Part shown: piece after piece, positions 49,386 to 61,200 of the stretch
Layout: the number at the start of each line of letters is the position of its first letter
Numbering within the stretch: position 1 is the first letter of the stretch
NCBI RefSeq assembly: GCF_003945595.2
Contig: NW_024104096.1
Span: 1,297,501 to 1,361,500 of the forward strand
Source: Pipra filicauda
Taxonomy: Eukaryota > Chordata > Aves > Passeriformes > Pipridae
Reading direction: 5' to 3'
DNA length: 64,000 nt
Translations under genes and position numbers: made by a program
The notes under the pieces: model-generated
What the model was told of the DNA's origin: nothing
What the model saw: the letters and a program-made list of their open reading frames with translations, nothing else
Database searches by the model: none

Positions 49386-51956
49386 GTAAATGACTCCGTG
49401 CACCTTCTGAACAGTGGCAGCTATCACAAATTTGTGGGTTTTGCAGGGGTGTATTTCACATTTCTGTTCTGAGAGGCATCTCCATAACTCATATTTGCAT
49501 CAAATAGTCACCTTATATGAAAGAATTGAGGTTGAACCTAGGATCTACATACACAGAGATTTCCAATTTGGGCTTAAGATTTATAGTCTTATTTTTTTAT
49601 AACATACTGTTAAATGTGACAGGGCTTTTGGTTTTTTTTTATGTTGTTGTTCTTTGCTCTTTTTTTATCATCTGAAAGGTAGTAGCCTTCATGAAAAACA
49701 GATTTGGCAGACTACATTTTCCTGATGCTGTGTTATAATTTTTTTTCATATTCTCCCATATGTGAGAAAATGGAAATGTTAAAATTGCTGCCTTCAGTTT
49801 TCTAACTGGGCTGTTAATTTTAACCAAAGATGCTTCTTGACCTGAAATCCAGTTAATTATTTTATCACCATTGAAATAACTAATTGTCCTTATGTTGTGG
49901 TGGGATTTAATGGGGAGTCTGTTTGCATAAGGTATCCATATGAAAAGCTGTGTACCTCTAATATGTACACCCTGCTGTTATATTCACAGTGGACGTTTTG
50001 AATACGAAGCAGCGTGGGTGTGTGTGGAAAGAGTGGCGTATCTGTCCTTTCCAGTAAGGAAGTGCCTAATACAATTGACATGATTTAGAAATGGCAGGGA
50101 GGTATTGTATAAAATAAACCATTTTATGCTGTTCAAAATATTTGCAGAGAAAAGAGACAATAGGACACGACCTTCAGAGCCATATTGCAATGGAGTCTAT
50201 TTACTAGCTACATAGCTCTGAAATATTTAAAGCTGCAGTGCCCTTCACTGTTTTTTTTAATCTATGACGACAAAGCAGATCAATTGCAGCTGAAACTGGG
50301 CCACATAGAAGATTTGCAATTTTAATGCAGAATGAAACCTGTCATGGTGTGAAATCCATTTTAGGTTGAAAAAAAGCAGAGTGTGCAGTTGCAGTTATAT
50401 CTATATAAGATGAAGTGAATCTCTGATTTTTTCTAGGTTAGCTGTTTTAGTGTCAGACAAGTCAAAATTTTCTGCTTTGAAATACATTTAAACCATTCAT
50501 ATATATTCTTGTTTTTAAGTAATTGTTTTCTCAACAAAGTATGAACTCTTAAATATTTTTAACTTACAAGTTTGGTAAGAATAGCATTTATACTGACAGT
50601 GTTAGAGACGCAGTAAAAAAGAAAATCAAGCACACAACCCTCACCCCCATTATTTTTAGAGACTGTCGAAGTAAAATACATGTTATCGTGTGTACTTTCC
50701 AGTCCCATTCAAAGAGGACACCTTATAGTCAGCCCTGAAATTTCATTTTGCTGCTTCATTCTGTTTAAAGGGAGAGTTGCAAATTTTTTATTGGCTACCC
50801 TAAATGAAGGCGGAGTGGCTTCTGGTGAACTGCTGGTTAATGTCTTTGGAGCACTGAAGTCTGGAGAAAGATTATGCTTTAGACACAATATGCCTGGTTC
50901 AAATAGTATTTTGCACAGAGCACAGTGACACAAAAGCTAATGAATATAGCTCCCAGTCGTTTTTTAGGAGTGGGAAATGTGTTTCGATTTACAATTATTC
51001 TTAATTGTCTACATATAAGACATGACAAATTTCGATATATTTGAATTAGTAGGGAAAACAACAGTAAATGGTCTTATTTTGGTGGTTTGATTGTTGAGAT
51101 ACATCTTTAATGAATATACAAGTTTATTATTGTGACTGTAAATTGTCTCAATTTAAACTGACAAATATTTAGTCATCACTAGGAGAAAAAAAATAGACAA
51201 CTGCTTCTAAAGAAAAGTTCCTCTGTTTTTTAAAATTAAGGTTTTGAAAAACTAACGTATTAGGCAATATGTAAATTTGAAAACTTGGTTTTTTTCCTCT
51301 GTGAATTTAACCTAGTGTTTTCAGGTTCCACTGAAAGCAAATACTTAGACTACTCTCAGCACCAGCTGGTATAACAGTCTGATTTTGGAGACTCAGAAAA
51401 CTTGTATTTTTTTCCTATTTTTTTATACAAGCTGCTGAATTTTGCTTACAAAATTGTGATCTGGGTTAATGTTAATTGCTGCTGTACTTAACAAATTGCC
51501 AAAGATGTCTTGAAACCATACTATTGATAAGAGGCAACTGTTTAGTTACACGATAAAAATGAAATTCAGATTAGTCTAAGAGTTTTTAATATTTGCTGCC
51601 AAGGTTCTGGTTGCCTTTTTTTTCTTCTTCTTCCCCCTGCCCCAAAATTGGGCAATATGTTGACACAGTAAGTTCTGCTTGTCAGCACTATCAAGTAGTT
51701 CTGGCAGGTTTGTCCATGTACGTCTGCCACCCCTCATAATGCACAGTTTTGAGCTACTTCAGAAAGACCTTCCAGTAAACTTTCTAGCAACACACTTTTG
51801 CACATAGCAAATTCTTTGTGTTAACGTGTTCTTTATGTTAAGATTACTAAGCTTCCTAAGTAAAAAGAAAACTATTAATATGTTCACTGTTTGAAATAAC
51901 ATCAGGGAGAGCTATTTTGTAGTTCAGGTCTTTGCAGTGATCAAAAATTTTAAGCA

Positions 51957-51992
51957 GAAAACTTCTGTAGCCAAGAAAACTTCTGTAGCCAA
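51957..51992. repeat. 18-bp perfect tandem duplication
   Basis: GAAAACTTCTGTAGCCAA occurs twice in direct succession in the CPEB3 intron. Confidence 0.85.
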
Positions 51993-52166
51993 GATTTGTG
52001 TTCTGAGTCTGTAATGCTTGAAGACAGTTGATACTCAGCTATTGGTATATCTTATTCTAGGAAAAAATGTTCAATTTGAAAATGTTTCTCTTAAGAACAT
52101 GTATATAAAGGAATATGCTAGATATCTTTTATCCCTGAATTTGAGTAATGCTTTAGTGCATCTTGT

Positions 52167-52276
52167 TCATGGCTGGGCTTCACGAAGGAAGATTTGGGAA
52201 GGGCTCTACCCACGTTTGCTACAAGTGCGCTGGTGGCTAAAAAGGCCAATACGAGATAGACAAGTCCGGTTGCAAG
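52167..52276 (+). mobile_element. Short dispersed element, copy 3 (110 bp)
   Basis: The body runs from TCATGGCTGGGCTTCACGAA to AGACAAGTCCGGTTGCAAG. The flanks are TGCATCTTGT (52157-52166) and TACATCTTGT (52277-52286), a 10-bp target duplication with one mismatch. The open frame across it (WASRRKIWEGLYPRLLQ...) parallels one across copy 1, but there is no sign it is translated. Confidence 0.75.
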
Positions 52277-55200
52277 TACATCTTGTACGTCAAAACCAAT
52301 TGGCATCTGTCCCAAGGAGCTGTGCTGCAGAACATATCAGAAGATTTAAAATATTGGTAGAATTTTAGAATTATTATATTTAAATATTCAGTAGAAATTT
52401 CGCTGGTGTCTGCTTTGTGATTGGTGTTGAAAGGCAACTAAAAATGCTTTGAGGGAGATTGCTTCCATATACTTACTGGGAAAAATTGATTGCAATGTAC
52501 AAAAAAATTAGGGAGATACAAAGCTGATGGTTGAAAGGCAGAAGAGAAGTGATCAGTCTGGAGTGAAATGTAGAAGATAAGAGCTGGAGATGAGATCGTG
52601 GGAACATATGTGAAACTAAGCCATATGGCCATTTGTTCTTCTGAATATTCTTTGTCTTCTGAATGGTTCAGGTGAAGGTCTTGTGATTGTCATGTGGCAA
52701 GCAGTAGTGTTGTGCCATTGTGTCAGGTGATTCTCATCTCTGGCTTTTGAGGCTGACAGCAACTGATTGTCCCTGGGACACAGGCAACGGTTCAGTTCCA
52801 TTTTACAGCAGAGTGGTGGGACTTGAAGAGAGCTAATGTCATCTCGTGCTTCTGAGTTGCTCCCACAATTCTCTTTTCCTTCTCTTCTCTCAGGTAAATA
52901 GTGTATTTCTTTTAGCTGTTGGCCATGTGAAGATATTGGGACACAGCCTCCTAACCAGGAGGATTGATAGTGCCTGAAATAGACCCTTGGAAGCAAGAGT
53001 AAGAAATTCTCTTTACAGTTAAAAAGATAGAGAAGGAATTAAATGTTTGAAGACCAGTATTCTAAGTAAAGATATCTACCTTGTGGATTTTTAATTATAA
53101 TAGCACTGTAACAAATTTCCGGAAGTTGTGCTAAGTTTTGCTGCTTTTCAAGTAATGTTCTTTAGAAACAATACAAAATGCATAGCAGTTTGGTGCTCTG
53201 AAGATTCTGGCATGCATCAAGTCATTCTTGGCAGCTTTACTGATAAATATTTCTCGAGCAGAAATAAATAAGGTGGTGTTTATTGTGTATAAAGATAGTT
53301 TTAACATGCTGTCTTTTGCAGGGAGACTGAGAAAGGTCTTTGGGGAGGTGTTTTGATATGGATTTTCTTTCCTCATTGGTTTTAACAGGAATTATTCTTA
53401 ACCAAATAAAATTATAAGCTAAATTTAGAAATTAGATATAACTTCAATATCTCATACCTAAATGCCAATACCAACATGCAGTGAGTTTGTGTATGAGTGT
53501 ATATATACATAAATATGTTGAGTTCAAGTATTGGAACATTCACCAGTGTAACAGATACAGTTTTGTGTTTATGAGTAAAGGAGTTATACTGACTAGTACA
53601 CTCTGGTGACTTTAGTTTTAAAACCTTTGTTTAGATCTAGTGGGTTTTTTCCAACCAGAAATAGTTGTATGCAATAAGTCTATTTGAAGATTGATTTTTA
53701 AAACACTGTATTTCTTTAGTCTAAATTTAGCATTGGCTCTGGCTTCTTGACAGTTTAGTAGGTAACCACACTTAGTAATGTTACTGGTATCTTAAAATCT
53801 ATTTCTTAACATGTAGTCCAATCTTAATTTTTCTTACATGATGACACACAAGTATCGGCCTTCAACTTTATGGACAAAAAGAAAAAAAAGAGAGCATTGC
53901 ATAGGTCTGCTTTTTTTTTTTCCTCCACCTCCTTTCTTACATGCTTCTGTCGGTAGTATTAACAAGCACAGTAAGTAGCCAGATTCTGAATATTAAAATG
54001 TAAGAGTGTATGTCATGGTTTCTCAGTAGTCTTTCAGTGTAACTACAAGTAATATATGACATTCTGGCATTATCAGTTGTGAAGTATTTTACAGTTTCTT
54101 ATTTGTTTTTAAATTTGGTTTAATTCTAAATGTCTGTGTTTTCAAATTAACTGCAGTATGGTAACAGTACAGAAGAAAAAGTACATGCCTAGTTTACATT
54201 TAAAGTATGATGATTTTTATCACTAATTACTTATTGATTAGTTTTAAGTAACCAATTGAATCGTAGTTATGCTGTTAAAGTTAGTGAAGGTAGAGCAAAG
54301 GTCTGAGTTCAGTATGCAGCTGATATTCTGATCAATTCCATATATAGGTAGCACTTCCTTAAAAACATTAAAGATGTTAATACAGAACAATTAATCAATA
54401 ATTTTGTCCTGCAGATTTGATAAAGGTCTATCTGTCTTTTCTTTCGGAGGTAAGGTAGAAGGGAAGGTGAGGGGCAGGGCAGTTCATTTTGCTGTTTCCC
54501 TTCTTGGATCATCTTTCCTGGTTTTTATCTTTTTGCCTAGGCTGCTCTTGTGAACTGACTGTAAGAGGAAGGGAGACCTGGAAAAGTAGTATTTTCAAGT
54601 TCCAGGTGGCTTTCAAGGAAAAAAATTAGTTTGCCGAGTGGATGATGAACATTTCTATTTCTTAGCAGTTGGTAAAATAGCTCTTCTTTCATTAAGGTCA
54701 CTCATGAGTGATTCCTGGGATAAGTATACTAAAGGGGAACTAAAATATAGCACTGTTTAGTTTAAAGTTATAAAATGATCTTAAACTGTACACATCTGAG
54801 TTTGACTTGGTCAGGGTAGACCACTTTCTAGAAATTTTAAATTAGGCTGTATAGAAAAATATTTATCAAAACTATCCAGTGATGACATTTGAGAGATGCT
54901 CTAAGGTTTTCTGGTCTTTATGATTTTTTTTTTTGTTCCTTTTTCCTTCTGATCACTTGAGATAGTGTTATAAGTTTGAAAATACTATTCATAAATAAAA
55001 GATGCTTGTCCTAGAAATTTAATCAAGATTTTTTCCAAATTGTGGCATGAACTCCCACAGGAAATAAAGGCCATTTACAAACTTCACAGTTTTTTCCAAA
55101 ATAAGCATGCTGCTTTGATTTGGATTTCACTTTTATCGTAGTAACATGTGATATGTTATTTAAGGAAAAGGATCTGTTCAAGACCTTTAGCATAATGGCA

Positions 55201-58200
55201 GTTAGAAAACTTAGGATAGAAAAAGTATCTCTTTTCGCTTCCTTTTCCCTATTTCTCCCCACTCTGTCTTCTCAACTCCCTGAAATCAAGATTGAAAGCT
55301 TTTCATGTATAATTGGTGGTTGCAGTTAGCAGCTGAAAATGGAACAGCATATTCCTTAGGCATGATAGTGGATTTTTTCCTTGTATTCCACGTCTTCAGA
55401 AGATATCAAAAGCTAGATAAAGAAATTCTGTACGATCTTGAGATGGGAGAAACAATAGTACTAGGTGGAAGTTACTGGCTTCTCTCAGGGGTAATCAAAC
55501 TGTTATGCCCTTCTAACTTAATCCAAGCCCAGTTAGGTGCATAGTTTTGAAGTAGTTCTCACCATTTCTTATCTCATCTACCTGTTCTGTATGGTGGAAC
55601 TAAAATTTCAGAAAGGGCAGGAAACAGAGATTTCTAATTACTGTTTGCTCAGTGGAAGGACAGCTAAATTTCCCTTTGAACTCTTCCTGGTGCTGTGTAG
55701 GCTCATAATTTCCCTTCGAGAAGGAAACTTCCGAAATGTCCACATGTGTTCAGAGATATTTTTTTCCCTCTAGCCAGCAACAAGAGTAAGTGGAACATGT
55801 AGTGTGAGAGAAATAAGCGATGTATATTTCAAAGCTTTAGGCAAATTTTCCATTCCTAGTAATATTAGCATTTTGTGTATAAATATATGCAAAATATTTA
55901 TGTATGTACATCTGTAATCTAGATCTGTGTATGTATAACTAGTTCATTTTCTCCCAAATACAATTGAAATTAATTTTCATTAGCTGTGTTTTACTTTAGA
56001 ATGGCATTGACAGAGTAGGTTTTGCTGTTATTGAGACCATTTGCCTCTTTTTCATACTAAACTAAATCTTTTTTTTTAATGACTATGAAATTTGAAGTGT
56101 AATAGTTTTCCATTCTCGTTTTTTCTAACAAGTATGTCAGAACATGTTTAGACTTGTCAGTTTTTAGGCTATATGATGTTTTATACATTCCGTACCTAAA
56201 TTTAGGGTGCCACTGCCATGTTTCGTTTCATTATTTCTTCTTTATTTAATTTTTCCATATTTCATTTAGTAGAAATTTGAGAAGTGCAAGAAGATTGCTT
56301 TTAAGCAATTGTTAGAATATTGTACATACCAGTAGTAAACAGGTACCTCAGTAGTTAAATGAATGCACAATTTTTGTTCATGAAGTTAGATTTTCATTTG
56401 TGTAATCTTTTTATTATTACTTGTAAATTTTAGAATTTTAAAAATGCAAGTTGTGAAATGTCACAGAAGCTTTGCTTGTGTATGTTCAGACTTTGTCAAA
56501 ATTTTCATTTTCATAAGTTTCAGTTATATGATTCTGTCTTTTCCTACAGGTTACCAGTAGCATATGAAAAACACAACTAAATGATGCCTTCCTTTTCCTC
56601 ATTGCTTAATGTGGCTTTATCCCTTTATTGCATGCTTCTCAAGCTCATTGCAGAGATAAAATTGTCAAGTTTTCTAAGATCTTATAGGAGAGAAACACTG
56701 TGCCAATCAGGATAGATGTTGATCTGCTTTGTCACAACAGTGTTAAGAGAATGTGATTGCCATTCTAGAGATGTAAATAAGAGGCACAGAGTTTGGGGAA
56801 TTCATTTTCTTCTCAGTGCTCAATCTGAGAAGACTGAAAAGTTGTAGTTTTCTTCTGAAATATTTAGCATATAGGTCTTACATAGGTCTTTGAAAACAGA
56901 ACATCCACTGAAATCTCTAAGTTTGATGTTTGTGAGAATCTCAGGCATCAAAAAATGAAGACAACAAATTATCACTTGTCAAAAATTTTAGGTTATGTTA
57001 CATGCCAGTTACTCAGGAATTAAGAACTTTCCATCAGGGAGGATAAAAGAAGCAAAATATTTAATTTACTTGATTGATACCCACTTTTCCTTCAATTGTC
57101 TATGTTATTTTCTGCACATCTTCCAAATGCTGAGAAGTCTTACTCTTTTGCTTCCCGATTCTTTTTTCTGAATGGCTTTGCAAAATTTGCAAGAATTGTA
57201 GTTTTCTTTTAAATTCCTAGAGTTTAAATGAAATACTTAAGCAAAACCACAGATTCTGTTGCATGTTAGGATGATGACCTTCACATGATTCATCAACCAA
57301 GTTAGAGTCTTTTGATCAACTCTACAGATTGTTCTTGTTTAACAAAGTAAATGAAAGCTATGTGTACACAGAGCATAAACTGTCAGTGGGTTTCAGTTTT
57401 GGGCAAAGTGTGGATTTGCGGGCATGGCCCCTTTTCTTTGTTTTATCCACCTTGAACTCCACTGCTTTCAGACATCCCTTCTACTTCTTCCTGGTTTTTG
57501 ATCCCTTTTTTAGCTGAGCCTTCTCATATGAGTTGGCCTTCCCTATTCTGCTTTCCATGTCAAAGCTTCAAGTTACAGGGGAAGGCCCAATAAATCCCTG
57601 TAGGCATAAGGCGAATAGTGTTCACTTACTCTGTGGGAATTACTCCAGTAAACTTAATAGCGTGAGGGGTTTTAAGTAGGTTTAAATTCAGGGAGAATGG
57701 AATTTTCAGAAGTACTGGCTAGAAGTTCTAAATTCTGGAAATTTAAAAATTTTAACCACGTGATAATTTAGTCTGAACATGCCTGATTTTCTTTCCTCAT
57801 CCCCACACTGGGTTTCTGGAATGTGTGACTTAGGATGGATCTTCACACAGATTGACAGAAAAACATTTATGATGTAAATGAGGAAAGAATTATGTCTTTA
57901 ACATGGTCATTTTATATATATGATTTTATTTTATGTCATACTCATAAGTGGATGTTCCAGTGAAATTCATCTTTCTTACATGGAAGAATTATTGCAAAGG
58001 TGCTCATCTTAAAAAGTGTCATCCTAGGAAGTTATTTTTGGCAACACTGTAAGCAAGTTAAAGCTGATCTTTTAATGAGAAATGTCAGGCAACTTTTGAA
58101 AGTCATATATAGGCATATATACATAGATATATATGTTATCTGTAGTGTATTGTGGTTTTGAATAAATGTCTTCTATCTGTAAGAATGGCTCTTCAAAACA

Positions 58201-61200
58201 AAATCACCCACCAAAGCTCTCTTAGTTTTATTCTCAGAGTGGTAAAGGCTCTTTTTTGCAAATAAGACTTATTAGGGAATTGCAAAAAATAGTTTTGTTT
58301 TAAAACACTTTAATGGTTAAATATTGTTTTGGATTAAATGAAAATTCGTAATTCCTTGTTGGAAGTTGCTGCTTCATTCTGCTTGAAGTATTTTGCTTCA
58401 TGAAAGAGATGTTAAGCATTAATGAATTAACATGTAGGTAGCTGGTGTTACTCCCATTTACTACATGACCTTTACAGTAATTGTACATTTGTAAAGGGTT
58501 AATTAAGTGATTAATGTATTAACTGATTGTTAGGGTCCAGCATGTTAACAGATGGCTTATAACCAAATCTAATATCATCTATTGATATGCTTAGTAAGCA
58601 TCAAGATTGTAATAACCACGTGTGTAAAATGTATATAGCACATTTTGTAAGTTTGAAATTTTTTTTAAATTACTTATAAAGATGCCTTTTAGTTTTAAGT
58701 CATGATGCCCATAACAGTCTGACCTAATTATTTCATCTCACTAAATAATTCTCTTGTTCATGTATTCTTTCCAGGATCATATTGTTTCTTCCTGTGACAA
58801 TTGAAAAAAAAGAAATTGAAAACAGTGAAACCTCTCACAGTAACTGAAAGGGCTTTTCTTAAAACTCACAATGGCCAAAGTAGCTGCTGACTGTGCAGCA
58901 GGAAGAGTAAGGCAGAACAAGAGAGTGGAGGAAACAAAAGTCAGGAACAAGGAAAAGTAGGACTTTTATAATATAGAATGAAAGGGAAGCTCTGGCATTT
59001 TCAAATATGGCAATCCAAGATGACACTACACTTGTTCACTTTCTGTGGATGAAAATTTCTGCAAATAAAATCTTGTAGTTTGGACTGGGTTCAACATTTA
59101 GTGGTAAAGGTCCTCAGGTTGGTGGCTCCTGCTACTTTGGCTGCTAATAAGTGAAGCTGTTCTTGTGACATCTCAGTAAAAAAATCACCCATAGTTGTCA
59201 GCAGGTTTTATAAGTGATGCAAGTTTCTGCAGACAGTCTTACCTCCCTTGTCTAAAGAGGAACACACTCTTCTGACATGGCTTTGTAAAGTAGAAATAGT
59301 AGACTACTTCTATAACAATTTTTTCTTGTCAGGCAAGGGAAAAGTAACTGTTGTTGTGTGTGCCATTTAAAACTACTTGAAAATGGATTGTAGTACATTT
59401 TACAGTTTTTTTGGAAGGCTTCACTTTCTAGAGAAACTGGAAAGTTTTCTTGCTATTTCACTTGCATGGTAGTCTTGTTTGAATATAAACTCGAACTGGT
59501 GAATGTTTCAAAATATAACTCAGTCCTTGGCTCTAGTGGACATACAGAGAAAGGGAAATTAATTTAAAAGAACAAATACAGTAAAAATAGCTTTTTTAAT
59601 GAAGGTATGTGTGCATAGATGCAAAAGATAACTGTACTAGATGTATAGTTTTCACACAACCTGCAATTTTGTTTACCCTTTCACACTTAATACTTATATT
59701 TGTAGTTTATAACTGTGCAGAAATTAACTAATAAACGCTGGTATTTTTCCTTTCCATGTTATTCTTTCCGGTTGATGAGGTCCCAGTTTATAGAGAGAAT
59801 TGAGTCCTTGAGGTCATGACCTTGTAGGTTAGTGCTATTAAATATCAGCCTGCTTTGCTGCAGTTCTTCAGTTCTTTCTGCATGATGAGCTGATCTCCTC
59901 TGTGTTGATGTTATCTTGTAATTATTATTATTGTGTTTCTACTTTATTAACCAACAGTAGTGATAAAACTGGTCTCATGATTTGCCCTTAAGAAACTCTA
60001 TTATTCACTTTTCTTTAGCAGATTCTGTTTATCTCTAGCAGTTCTTTCCCATTTTGCCATTTTTTTTCCTTACCTCAATTGCACTAATTACCTTTTTTTT
60101 TCTTGTTTACATGGTTACTTTGCCTGTAGCACCATATGAAACGCTGTGCTGAAATCCTTGTTAGATCAGCCATATTATAGTCTTTCGAGAACCGGAGATC
60201 ATATTTCCAGGGTACTGCTTCAGTAACGTATAATGCTATATTATTTCTGCATTGTATTTCTTAAGAAATCCATGAATTTTAGTCTTAAAAACTAGAAACA
60301 GTGTTTGTCACCTACGTTTCATATTCTGCTTCAGTTATTGCAGTTCTTTAATTTTTATTTTGCTGGTCAGATATATACAGTACTGACATCCTTACCTGGA
60401 CTAGCTTTAGTGGTTCCACTAACTGTGCTTTACTGACTCTGGCTCCTTTTGTTTAGGGTGTTCCCATGCACCTCATCTATTATTGAATTGGATAGATGAT
60501 ATTGCTTTGTCTCTTACTATTTACCTGTATTTTCTGTTTCCCCTTGTTTACCTGATTTTCCCTTGTGAATGTGAGGGAGGCTTCATTATTTGCTCCTGAC
60601 TTCTGATGTGTTTTAATTTTTTTATCAATCTTGCTTGACTTTTTTCTGGAAATTTGTTGTCCAAGGTATTCATGCTGACCTTCTTATAGTTTCCCTGAAT
60701 GTATGTAAGTGGCTGAGCATCCTGGTTCTTTCCTCCTAGCAACATTTCTTAAGGCACCTGTCAGTCTTTATTACCTTGTACAAAAAAGGAGAATTCAGTT
60801 GCAATCAGGCAGGCTTTTATCTCAAGACATTTTTCCTGTCTGGAGCAATCTTTACTAAATTTGCCATGTGCTAATCAGTTTAGCCCTTATAATGTAAAAG
60901 GAAAGCATTTTTCTTGCTCCTGTGAATATCCTTTTCAATTTCTGCATAGAGAAGGTTTCCTTTTGGTTAATTGCATACTTGTATGTCTTGTAAGTGATTT
61001 CTGAATTATTTTAATTAAATCTAAATGTGCAGCAGCAGTAATTTGAATGCATAACACCTGACAACATAAAACTGCTCATGGTTTCTTCCCATCTAAGAGG
61101 AAGAAGTATCAATTCTTGTTATTTTGAAGAAGTGTAATATAAGTATTCAGGCCCCTTGTACATGATACAGTTATTCTTTTCCTCATGTCCTGGATGACTT

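Noticed and set aside
52018..52368. 116-codon frame with basic residues
   Set aside because: Its central part is the dispersed element copy 3; no start or splice context and no known family.
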